Shown here: positions 7,963 to 14,321 of the stretch, one piece after another
Layout of the letters: every line of letters starts with the position of its first letter
Numbering within the stretch: the stretch's first letter is position 1
Assembly: GCA_002292375.1 (NCBI GenBank)
Contig: DBBV01000024.1
Span: forward strand, 1-28,940
Source of the DNA: Methylococcaceae bacterium UBA975
Lineage (GTDB): Bacteria; Pseudomonadota; Gammaproteobacteria; Methylococcales; Cycloclasticaceae
Direction: 5' to 3'
Length of the DNA: 28,940 nucleotides
Translations under genes and position numbers: made by a program
Notes under the pieces: model-generated
Database searches by the model: none
Seen by the model: only the letters and a program-made list of their open reading frames with translations
What the model was told of the DNA's origin: nothing

Positions 7963-8796
7963 TTATTTTTCTGTGCTAACCGTATGTAAATGAACGTCTC
8001 GCTGAGGGAATGGGATGCTAATGCCTTCTGCGTTAAAACGCAGCTTAACACGTTCATTGAGGTCAAACGTTACCGCCCAGTAATCGGCAGAGTTTACCCA
8101 GGGACGCACGGCAAAATTGACGCTGCTGTCAGCCAAAGCATGAACGGCTACCAGTGGTGCAGGGTCTTTAAGGATGCGTTCGTCGCTTTGTAAAATATCT
8201 TCTAAAACAGCTTTAGCTTTTTTTAAATCGTCGTCATAACCGATGCCATAAATCAAATCAATGCGTCGAGTGGGTTTGGTTGTGTAATTGATAATATTGC
8301 CATTCATCAGCCCAGAATTGGGAATGATAATGGTTTTGTTATCACCGGTCCGCATCACGGTGTTAAAAATATGGACCGCCTCGACGATACCAGCGACGCC
8401 TGCACCTTCGATAAAATCACCCTGTTTAAAAGGGCGAAAAATAATCATTAAAACGCCCGCTGCAAAATTAGATAAGGAGCCTTGCAACGCTAAAGCAACC
8501 GCTAGACCAGCGGCACCCACAATGGCGATAAATGAGGTGGTTTGAATACCTAATTGCCCCAGTGCGGCCACGACAATAAACGCCAAAAGGGCGACGTAGA
8601 CCATATTGCTACTAAATGAGATCAATATAGGGTCTGACTTCGCCTTGATCATCGCCTTTGAAATGGTGGACTTGACGGTTTTTGCGATTACCTTACCGAT
8701 AAAGAAAATTGCTAAGGCTGCGATCACTTTAAGTCCGTACACGCTGAGCAGTGCTTGAATTTGGTTGATAGTGCTATCCGAGAATAAATTGTCCAT
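7963..8796 (-). CDS. mscS: small-conductance mechanosensitive channel MscS
   Basis: Inner-membrane tension-gated channel that releases solutes on hypo-osmotic shock. It has 277 residues, near E. coli MscS (286). There are three membrane segments: VIAALAIFFIGKVIA (about 24-38), a second around 62-85, and the pore helix TM3 with its Gly/Ala ladder, GAAGLAVALALQGSLSNFAA (94-113). FRPFKQGDFIE follows, then the beta-domain with NTVMRTGDNKTIIIPNS. The C-terminal alpha/beta portion ends in the family's ISIPFPQRDVHLH. The start has no strong Shine-Dalgarno site, but the N-terminus fits the family. DUF4197 lies upstream, 24 bases away. Confidence 0.93.
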   Translation of the reverse strand: MDNLFSDSTINQIQALLSVYGLKVIAALAIFFIGKVIAKTVKSTISKAMIKAKSDPILISFSSNMVYVALLAFIVVAALGQLGIQTTSFIAIVGAAGLAVALALQGSLSNFAAGVLMIIFRPFKQGDFIEGAGVAGIVEAVHIFNTVMRTGDNKTIIIPNSGLMNGNIINYTTKPTRRIDLIYGIGYDDDLKKAKAVLEDILQSDERILKDPAPLVAVHALADSSVNFAVRPWVNSADYWAVTFDLNERVKLRFNAEGISIPFPQRDVHLHTVSTEK

Positions 8797-8820
8797 GCTG
8801 TTCTTCTTTGATTTTTTTCG

Positions 8821-9567
8821 TTAAGGAGTAAATACTTTCTTTAATAAATCAGTCGTTCTTGCCGCTGGGTTTTCACGTATAAGTTTTTCTTGTTCGGCAA
8901 TCCTTAAAAATATACTTTGCACAGTTTTATGTGTAATAAATTTATCAAGGTCAGAGACTTGCGAGGCGACCAATGTGCTCATATTACCAGAATTAGCAAT
9001 TAGGTTTTTGTAGCTGGCGGTCACCCCTGCGCTATTGGTGGTTTGGGTGACAATCGGTAATAATTTATCGTGCAGTTTAGCTGCGCTGTGTGTTTTAAAG
9101 TATTCAGTTGCTGCGTTATCAGGGCCTTGTAATATGCCAACCGCATCGTCAATACTCATTTGCTGAATGGTTTCAGTAAAAATGTCGATAGCTTCAGGTG
9201 TGGCCTGTTCTGCAGCGCGATTGAGGGTGGTTTGGAACTCGTCGACAAAGTGGCCCTGTCCTAGCATTCTTAATGGAGAAGCAATCGGCTGTAAAAAACT
9301 GGGCAAGGGTATTCTGACGTCGGGGTGGTTCAAAAAGCCACCCTCAGCGCTAAGATTTTGCACCGCTACCTGGGTGCCTTTTTCGAGCGCTTGCTTAAGG
9401 CCTGAGACGATGTCTGCATTTGACAGTCCATTAGTGCTTTGGGCAGCGGATGGAAGGCTTAGCTTTGCCGGATCGATATCTTTAATAAAGTCGAAAAACC
9501 CTGCTTGGGTGTAACTGCTAAAAACCACTAATGCGATCAATACTATACGTCTTAACGAATTAAACAT
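8821..9567 (-). CDS. DUF4197 secreted protein
   Basis: Exported helical protein of unknown function. It has 248 residues from 9567. The signal peptide runs from MFNSLRR through a hydrophobic core to about TQAGFF. The body matches DUF4197: GLSNADIVSGLKQALEKGT, the FLNHPDVRIPLP block, a long helical segment with MSIDDAVGILQGPDNAATEYF, and a C-terminal FLRIAEQEKLIRENPAARTT. An ATG four codons upstream (9579) is in frame. I prefer 9567 because GGAGAG lies 4 bases before it. It probably shares a transcript with mscS, whose ATG lies 24 bases downstream. Confidence 0.88.
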   Translation of the reverse strand: MFNSLRRIVLIALVVFSSYTQAGFFDFIKDIDPAKLSLPSAAQSTNGLSNADIVSGLKQALEKGTQVAVQNLSAEGGFLNHPDVRIPLPSFLQPIASPLRMLGQGHFVDEFQTTLNRAAEQATPEAIDIFTETIQQMSIDDAVGILQGPDNAATEYFKTHSAAKLHDKLLPIVTQTTNSAGVTASYKNLIANSGNMSTLVASQVSDLDKFITHKTVQSIFLRIAEQEKLIRENPAARTTDLLKKVFTP

Positions 9568-9602
9568 AACACTCTCCATTTGTTTTTTGCCGCATCCTAT
9601 CA

Positions 9603-9615
9603 GTTCAGTCTGAAC
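9603..9615. promoter_or_regulatory. operator-like perfect palindrome upstream of DUF4197
   Basis: GTTCAG-T-CTGAAC is an exact 6-base inverted repeat around one base, 36 bases before the DUF4197 start, where a repressor site or core promoter would lie. It is also just after the hda stop. It has no T run, so it is not a terminator. I do not recognise the regulator. Confidence 0.3.
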
Positions 9616-9637
9616 AAACGCTTAATACGGTTGGTTT

Positions 9638-10324
9638 TTATCCGTTGTTAGACAAAGCGCTTTTTAAAAAGGGGATTGTCAATTTGCGCTGGGCAGATAA
9701 ACTGGCATGGTCTAGTTCGTCAATTATACGCCATAAGTTAGGGAGATCCCTAGGAAAGTGGGTGATTAAATAATTGGCCACGTCGTGATTCAGTTCCAAG
9801 CCTAATTGTTGGGCCCGTACTTGCAAAGCGCTTATTGTACTGCTGTCGCTGAGCGGTTTTAAATCCAAAGGTAAACCGCTCGATAGGCGACTTTTTAAAT
9901 CGTTGAGGCCGATATGAGCGTGTTGCGGCGATGCGTTTGATGCGACGATTAAACGGCCTTGTGCCTGCCTTATTTGATTAAATAAATTAAACAAGGCTTC
10001 TTCCCAATCGGCCGAGCCGAAAGCTAGCTCAATATCGTCAATGCACACTAAATCAACCCCAGCCATACCCTCTAAAATGGCTGGAGACAAGTCAAGCAAT
10101 TCTTTTAACGGTAAGTAACTGGCGGTTTTGCCGAGCTGTGCTTGAGATAAACAGCAGGCCTGTAATAGGTGAGTTTTGCCACTACCCTGGCTACCCCAAA
10201 GAAAAATAAACGGTTCTGACGGGTCGCTTAAGGCATCAACAACCAGCTGGTTATCGGAGGGAATAAAGTTCTCAAAAGTAAACGACGCCTGTAATTTAAA
10301 AGGCAACGGTAGTTGGTGTAGCAT
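9638..10324 (-). CDS. hda: DnaA regulatory inactivator Hda
   Basis: AAA+ protein that, bound to the loaded DNA polymerase clamp, stimulates ATP hydrolysis by DnaA and so prevents re-initiation (RIDA). It has 228 residues. The N-terminal clamp-binding motif QLPLPF is at 4-9, Walker A GSQGSGKT at 44-51, Walker B VCIDDIE near 92-98, and the arginine-finger region DLKSRLSSG near 142-150. A lid domain follows, ending in NLWRIIDELDHASL. Its ATG overlaps the DUF2069 stop by one base, which implies translational coupling and low, linked expression. Confidence 0.95.
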   Translation of the reverse strand: MLHQLPLPFKLQASFTFENFIPSDNQLVVDALSDPSEPFIFLWGSQGSGKTHLLQACCLSQAQLGKTASYLPLKELLDLSPAILEGMAGVDLVCIDDIELAFGSADWEEALFNLFNQIRQAQGRLIVASNASPQHAHIGLNDLKSRLSSGLPLDLKPLSDSSTISALQVRAQQLGLELNHDVANYLITHFPRDLPNLWRIIDELDHASLSAQRKLTIPFLKSALSNNG

Positions 10325-10677
10325 TAAGGTTTACTGAGTCGGCGAATGTATAAAGAGGCGCTAAAAAATACCGTTAAGCTGATAATGATCTCAATGCTGC
10401 CAAGCAAACGTGTCGCAGGACTGGCAACGGCTTCCATAGTGCCATGAATGAAATACAAAAGACTTAGGTAGGCCGCCCAATTTACGGGCTTGTCGCGGCC
10501 ATGCAATACGCCCATCAGTGGTAACAGTAGCGGCGCCACGCAAACGATCAATACCAAGGCGATAGGAAACGATTGCGGCGGTGAAAAAATCGTAATCCAC
10601 GCGGTAATAAAACCAATGAGGCACAGGTAACTAATTAATTGCAGCCAATACGCGGCTTTTATTCCTGGTAAGGTCAT
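10324..10677 (-). CDS. DUF2069 inner-membrane protein
   Basis: A 117-residue membrane protein with about four hydrophobic segments (around 10-28, 35-57, 65-82 and 90-108) and a short basic tail RRLSKP. The size, topology and the RDKPVNWAAYLSLLYFIHG motif fit DUF2069, a gammaproteobacterial family that regularly sits between wrbA and hda, as here. Function is unknown. The start ATGA overlaps the wrbA stop and the end overlaps the hda start, so all three genes are translationally linked. Confidence 0.85.
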   Translation of the reverse strand: MTLPGIKAAYWLQLISYLCLIGFITAWITIFSPPQSFPIALVLIVCVAPLLLPLMGVLHGRDKPVNWAAYLSLLYFIHGTMEAVASPATRLLGSIEIIISLTVFFSASLYIRRLSKP

Positions 10678-11273
10678 GATGAACTCAGTTGTTTGGCGAG
10701 CGTAGCCACTCGACTACCCAGCGCGACACAGAGTTCGGCTTCTTGGCTGTCAATTTTTCGTGCATTATCAACCCCGGCTAGGTGGCTTGCGCCATAAGGT
10801 GTGCCACCACCGGTGGTCGTTAATAAGCTGTTTTCAGAATACGGTAGCCCAGCGATTAACATGCCGTGATGCAGTAGTGGCAACATCATCGAGGTTAAGG
10901 TGGTTTCTTGGCCGCCGTGTAGACTGCTGGTCGAGGTGAAAACGGCGGCTGGCTTGCCGATTAATGCACCCGAAAGCCAAAGGGAGCTGCTGCCATCCAA
11001 AAAATACTTTAGGGGGGCAGCCATATTGCCAAAACGTGTGGGGCTGCCTAAGACTAAACCATCACAGTTTTTCAGGTCCTCTAAATTGGCGTACATTGCG
11101 CCATCCGCAGGCACCACGTCCTCGCTGGCTTCGCAAACGGTTGAAATAGCAGGCACGGTGCGTATAACAGCCTCAACACCGTCAACTTTTTCCACCCCGC
11201 GAGCAATTAAATTGGCCATTTGTGCTGTGGCACCGTGGCGGCTATAAAATAAAATCAGTACGTTGATGCTCAT
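10674..11273 (-). CDS. wrbA: NAD(P)H:quinone oxidoreductase WrbA
   Basis: Flavodoxin-like FMN enzyme that reduces quinones by two electrons and thereby limits redox cycling. It has 199 residues. The phosphate-binding loop YSRHGATAQMA is at 9-19. Typical WrbA features are SPTRFGNMAAPLKYFLD (about 77-93), TSTSSLHGGQETT and TPYGASHLAG. It starts 14 bases after arsC and overlaps DUF2069 by 4 bases. The context suggests a stress or redox-linked unit upstream of hda. Confidence 0.93.
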   Translation of the reverse strand: MSINVLILFYSRHGATAQMANLIARGVEKVDGVEAVIRTVPAISTVCEASEDVVPADGAMYANLEDLKNCDGLVLGSPTRFGNMAAPLKYFLDGSSSLWLSGALIGKPAAVFTSTSSLHGGQETTLTSMMLPLLHHGMLIAGLPYSENSLLTTTGGGTPYGASHLAGVDNARKIDSQEAELCVALGSRVATLAKQLSSS

Positions 11274-11287
11274 TCGTTGGGGCTCAC

Positions 11288-11635
11288 TTATAAAATATCC
11301 AATACGCTTTCAGGCGGACGGCCAATGGCGGCTTTGCCGTTTGCTAATACAATGGGCCGCTCGATTAAAATGGGGTGTTGTAGCATGGCGTCAATGAGTT
11401 GGTCGTCGCTCAACGCATCGTCCCCGAGTTGTAACTCTTTGTAAATCGCCTCGCCTTTACGCATTAATTCGCGCGGGTTTAGCCTGAGTAGCGCTAAAAC
11501 GGACTCTAACTCGGCTTTACTAGGTGCTGCTTTTAAGTATTCAACAACCTCTGGTTGTAAGCCTTTTTCTTCAAGTAACTGCAGGGTTTGACGTGATTTG
11601 CTGCAACGTGGGTTATGGTAAATTTTAACGCTCAA
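11288..11635 (-). CDS. arsC: ArsC-family arsenate reductase (YfgD type)
   Basis: Thioredoxin-fold ArsC family protein of 115 residues. The active-site Cys11 lies in YHNPRCSKSRQT, and the C-terminal RPIVLANGKAAIGRPPESVLDI carries the family arginines. It matches the YfgD subgroup more than plasmid ArsC. YfgD lies beside hda in E. coli too, so this may be a housekeeping reductase and not a dedicated arsenic gene. No arsR, arsB or acr3 is nearby. It is the first gene of the arsC-wrbA-DUF2069-hda unit. Confidence 0.9.
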   Translation of the reverse strand: MSVKIYHNPRCSKSRQTLQLLEEKGLQPEVVEYLKAAPSKAELESVLALLRLNPRELMRKGEAIYKELQLGDDALSDDQLIDAMLQHPILIERPIVLANGKAAIGRPPESVLDIL

Positions 11636-11663
11636 TGGCTTGTCCTCAAGATCGGTTTAAACG

Positions 11664-11669
11664 ATTATA
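11664..11669 (-). promoter_or_regulatory. candidate -10 element for the arsC-hda unit
   Basis: A perfect TATAAT on the minus strand, 28 bases upstream of the arsC ATG. No good -35 is visible at 16-18 bases (CTGTCG at best), so confidence is modest. Confidence 0.35.
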
Positions 11670-11768
11670 ATTTATCTACTCATTTGCGACAGGGCTTTTT
11701 ATGCAAGAAGCCGTTTTTAGGAGGCTGGTGGCCTTAATAAATGACTAGGCATTAGGTAAGAAAAGTTC

Positions 11769-11798
11769 TTGCACGCAGGAATAAGTTAGTGGTATAAA
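11769..11798 (+). promoter_or_regulatory. candidate promoter for the outer-membrane protein
   Basis: TTGCAC (11769-11774), 18-base spacer, TATAAA (11793-11798). It predicts a start near 11805 and a leader of about 90 bases. This is the best sigma70 match in the 260-base gap between arsC and the barrel gene; the rest of the gap holds no gene I can support. Confidence 0.5.
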
Positions 11799-11803
11799 TA
11801 CAA

Positions 11804-11822
11804 CAATCATAAAAAATGATTG
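11804..11822 (+). promoter_or_regulatory. hairpin or operator at the start of the OMP leader
   Basis: CAATCAT (11804-11810) and ATGATTG (11816-11822) form a perfect 7-base inverted repeat around AAAAA. It begins almost at the predicted transcription start, so it could be a 5' stabilising stem-loop or an operator. It is not followed by a T run. Confidence 0.35.
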
Positions 11823-11896
11823 CGGAATGTGCTGTTTTTACTAAGAATTTAAATCACATTGCAAACGAGACTAACCTCATATCAAAGGGAATAACG

Positions 11897-12805
11897 ATGA
11901 ATAACTTTAAAAAGAAAGCATTATGCGCCGCTATTGGTGCAACATTGATGGTGCCAGCCACGTCACTAATGGCGGCAGAAGTAGGGAATTTTTTTCACAC
12001 TGAAGGAAAAAGTAAATTACAAATAGGCCTTTTTTACAACGACAGCAAGCGTGATGTCGAGCAAAAAGGTAAGGCACGTGTTAGCTCCGGCGTTGCAACA
12101 GAAACTATTATTGGGGAAGGGGAAACAGAAACAACCACAGAGGTGGGGAGTGTTTCGGGTCTAAAGGGAGAGGAGAATACCCAGGATTTGTACCTAAAGA
12201 TAAGCTATGCCTTAACGCCTAAAATTGAAGTTTATGGCAAGCTGGGTGCTAGTCAAACAGATTTAGATATTGATAAAGCAAATTGGCAGTTTGATGAGTC
12301 GACTACAGAAACTGATAACCCCGATATTTTTAATACTTCCATTGTTGAACCATTAGATGAACTTGAAACATCAAGTCGTGGCGGCGACCGTGGTTGGTTG
12401 GCGGGCGTGGGCACAAAAATAACGATTCATGAAACAGGTTCCGGTTGGAATTTAGGCCTGGACGGCCAGTATATTTATCGTGACCAAGACATGGATAAAA
12501 GTTTAGCTTGGGGCGGTGATCTTGAATTGACGGGCCAAGAATCGCACGAACTTCAAGGGTCGTTGATCTTGGGTAAAGTCGTTGGAAACTTCAGGCCATA
12601 CGGCGGTGTTTCGTACACGAAATATGAAAGCGAGTATGATCTGAGCGAGGGTGGCAGTCGAACAGGTACCATTGACCTTGAAAATGAAGACAATGTTGGC
12701 TACTTTGCCGGTTTTGACTTTGACTTTTCTGGCTTAACGGCTAGCTTTGAAGCACGCGGTGGCGATGAAGAGGCCTTTACTTTTGGCCTACGTATGCCGC
12801 TATAA
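11897..12805 (+). CDS. outer-membrane beta-barrel protein, family unknown
   Basis: A 302-residue secreted protein. The signal peptide starts MNNFKKKALC and ends near SLMAAEV. Beyond it the sequence alternates polar and hydrophobic residues in barrel-strand fashion (KLQIGLFYND, DLYLKISYAL, KIEVYGKLGA, WNLGLDGQYIYRD, FRPYGGVSYTKYES, VGYFAGFDFDF, FTFGLRMPL). Long acidic, Thr/Glu-rich segments such as the one at about 65-90 look like extracellular loops. It ends in Leu rather than the usual aromatic residue of a BAM signal. The frame is open upstream to 11816, but 11897 has AAGGGA 7 bases before it and a proper signal peptide. Its own promoter and terminator make it monocistronic. Function and family are not recognised. 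Confidence 0.8.
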   Translation: MNNFKKKALCAAIGATLMVPATSLMAAEVGNFFHTEGKSKLQIGLFYNDSKRDVEQKGKARVSSGVATETIIGEGETETTTEVGSVSGLKGEENTQDLYLKISYALTPKIEVYGKLGASQTDLDIDKANWQFDESTTETDNPDIFNTSIVEPLDELETSSRGGDRGWLAGVGTKITIHETGSGWNLGLDGQYIYRDQDMDKSLAWGGDLELTGQESHELQGSLILGKVVGNFRPYGGVSYTKYESEYDLSEGGSRTGTIDLENEDNVGYFAGFDFDFSGLTASFEARGGDEEAFTFGLRMPL

Positions 12806-12827
12806 GTAACTAGCTTATATGTATTAC

Positions 12828-12857
12828 AAAAAAACCCAGCTTAGGCTGGGTTTTTTT
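12828..12857. terminator. bidirectional rho-independent terminator
   Basis: CCCAGC (12835-12840) and GCTGGG (12845-12850) close a TTAG loop and are flanked by seven A on the left and seven T on the right. It ends the outer-membrane protein transcript and can also stop the convergent minus-strand transcript ending at 12923. Confidence 0.9.
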
Positions 12858-12922
12858 GTGTATTGTTCACGGGTGTTTTTCTAAAGGGAGAGAGAAGTAA
12901 CGCGTAAGGTAGCGTGATGGGC

Positions 12923-13321
12923 TTATTCAGTTTTTATAACGTTAAAAGAAACGTGTTGGCTCACGTCGTCATCTATTTTTATTTGAATAGTATGTTTGCC
13001 TTCCTGGCTTAATTGCAAGGGTGAGGCGCAAAGGATAAAGAGCGTTTCGCCTTCAGTTGATGTTGGGGTAAGAGTTTGCCCTTGGATAGGGCGTGAATCT
13101 AGGCCATCTGGGGCGGTGATTTTGACTTGTAAGAAAGGCGCGTAATCGGCGGGTATGCCGGTAAAACGTATGATGAAGTTGAGTTGATTAATGATGGTCG
13201 GTAATTGCTGAACAGAAATGTCTTTAGTTGGGTAAACGCCCATTAGGGAGTAGCGGCCGCTTTTTTCTTCGCGTACATCGTCACAAAAAATGATATCAAT
13301 TACTGCAGGTGTCGTTGTCAT
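12923..13321 (-). CDS. DUF6941-like small protein
   Basis: A 132-residue soluble protein without signal peptide or membrane segment. The N-terminal block IDIIFCDDVREEKSGRYSLMGVY resembles proteins grouped as DUF6941, a beta-rich family of unknown function; the rest (NFIIRFTGIPADYAPFLQVKI, HTIQIKIDDDVSQHVSFNVI) also looks like beta strands. It starts 43 bases after the ATP-grasp stop on the same strand, so it may be the third gene of that transcript, but the spacing is not tight and its Shine-Dalgarno site is weak. No enzymatic residues are apparent. The family name is from memory of the N-terminal motif. Confidence 0.6.
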   Translation of the reverse strand: MTTTPAVIDIIFCDDVREEKSGRYSLMGVYPTKDISVQQLPTIINQLNFIIRFTGIPADYAPFLQVKITAPDGLDSRPIQGQTLTPTSTEGETLFILCASPLQLSQEGKHTIQIKIDDDVSQHVSFNVIKTE

Positions 13322-13364
13322 GTCGTTAGGTTACCTTGTGTGGCTAATAAATCGTTAACGGGCG

Positions 13365-14321
13365 CTATAAAATAACTGGAATACTTATAAATTTTTGGGG
13401 TGATTTTTTTCCCCTTCCTTCAAATAAAAAAGCGGCATAGGCTTCACAATACCGGTGTATTGCATGTAATTGATAGGCCCACTCGCGTTTAAACGCACGC
13501 GGGTCGATGACCGAGAAGCAGGGGTTCATTTCAAAATAAAACGGTTTTCCGTCGGGTAGCAGGGCGTAATCTGCGATGGTGTAATCGAGTTTAAGAAGAT
13601 TTTTGGCCCGCAGCAGTTCATCTTTTTCGTGTAGTGGCCGATCCCAAAATGCATACTCTTCAACTAGGTGGGCGTCCATTCTATCGGCCTGCCGGGAATC
13701 GGAATGAATATTCCATTCGGGTGATGAGATAAGGTGGCGGGCGATTACCTGGTCGCCCAATAGTACGCAGCGGTATTTTCGATATAAGCCGTCTTCACTT
13801 TTATAATCTTTAAACTGAATGGCTACAGTGCTCTTTCGAAAGTAGGCGTCGTCAATGGCCGCTATATCATCTTTATTGTTGGCGAGTTTCATTGAGGAGC
13901 CTAGGTGGGTGTTTTCATGACGGAAAATGATTGGAAAAGGCATATTTAAGGCAAGCGCGAGTGACTTTTTGGGCACACGTTCCACGCGGGCGCAGTTGAC
14001 GTTATTTTTAGACCATATTTTATAGGCCTGCCTGCGATTACAATTGGTTAAGCCTTCTATTCCGTTGATAAATCGTTTATTTTTTGTTTTGCAGTATATC
14101 TCTAATTTTTTTATTCGGTCTTTGTGCCAGGCGTCGGCACAAATGGCGTTAAGCACCAGATCGTAAGCGTCTGCGTCCGAAGGTTTGATCTGTTCTATGG
14201 CTCGGCAATCAAGCTGAATGCCGTGATTTTTCCATAAATAGTTGAATAAATAATCGTGAATAGTAACGGCGCCTTTTTGAAAAACAGCCAATACTTTCAG
14301 CTTTATTGGGTTATGAAGCAT
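13365..14321 (-). CDS. ATP-grasp domain protein, probable carboxylate ligase
   Basis: A 318-residue cytoplasmic protein with an ATP-grasp fold, as in enzymes that activate a carboxylate with ATP and join it to an amine or thiol (RimK, GshB and D-Ala-D-Ala ligase superfamily). Residues 1-60 look like a small N-terminal alpha/beta domain. FPIIFRHENTHLGSS (129-143) fits the ATP-binding strand and glycine loop, KYRCVLLGDQVIARHL (182-197) the central domain, and LDYTIADYALLPDGKPFYFEMNP (245-267) the metal site, with Asp251, Glu264 and Asn266. The start overlaps the chorismate-binding gene by 11 bases, with AAGG 8 bases before the ATG, so the pair is translationally coupled. The substrate is unknown; the partnership suggests an aromatic acid or its conjugate. 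Confidence 0.72.
   Translation of the reverse strand: MLHNPIKLKVLAVFQKGAVTIHDYLFNYLWKNHGIQLDCRAIEQIKPSDADAYDLVLNAICADAWHKDRIKKLEIYCKTKNKRFINGIEGLTNCNRRQAYKIWSKNNVNCARVERVPKKSLALALNMPFPIIFRHENTHLGSSMKLANNKDDIAAIDDAYFRKSTVAIQFKDYKSEDGLYRKYRCVLLGDQVIARHLISSPEWNIHSDSRQADRMDAHLVEEYAFWDRPLHEKDELLRAKNLLKLDYTIADYALLPDGKPFYFEMNPCFSVIDPRAFKREWAYQLHAIHRYCEAYAAFLFEGRGKKSPQKFISIPVIL

Noticed and set aside
11288..11635. Arsenic resistance operon together with the ArsP-like permease at 15844
   Set aside because: The ArsC is the YfgD housekeeping type in its usual place by hda. No arsR or other ars gene is present, and the permease is 4 kb away in a different transcription unit.
11701..11748. 15-codon frame (MQEAVFRRLV...) in the arsC-OMP gap
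   Set aside because: Too short, without a ribosome binding site or recognisable features.
11816..11896. Upstream extension of the outer-membrane protein
   Set aside because: The extension would start inside a hairpin and put about 27 residues before a complete signal peptide; 11897 has a good Shine-Dalgarno site.
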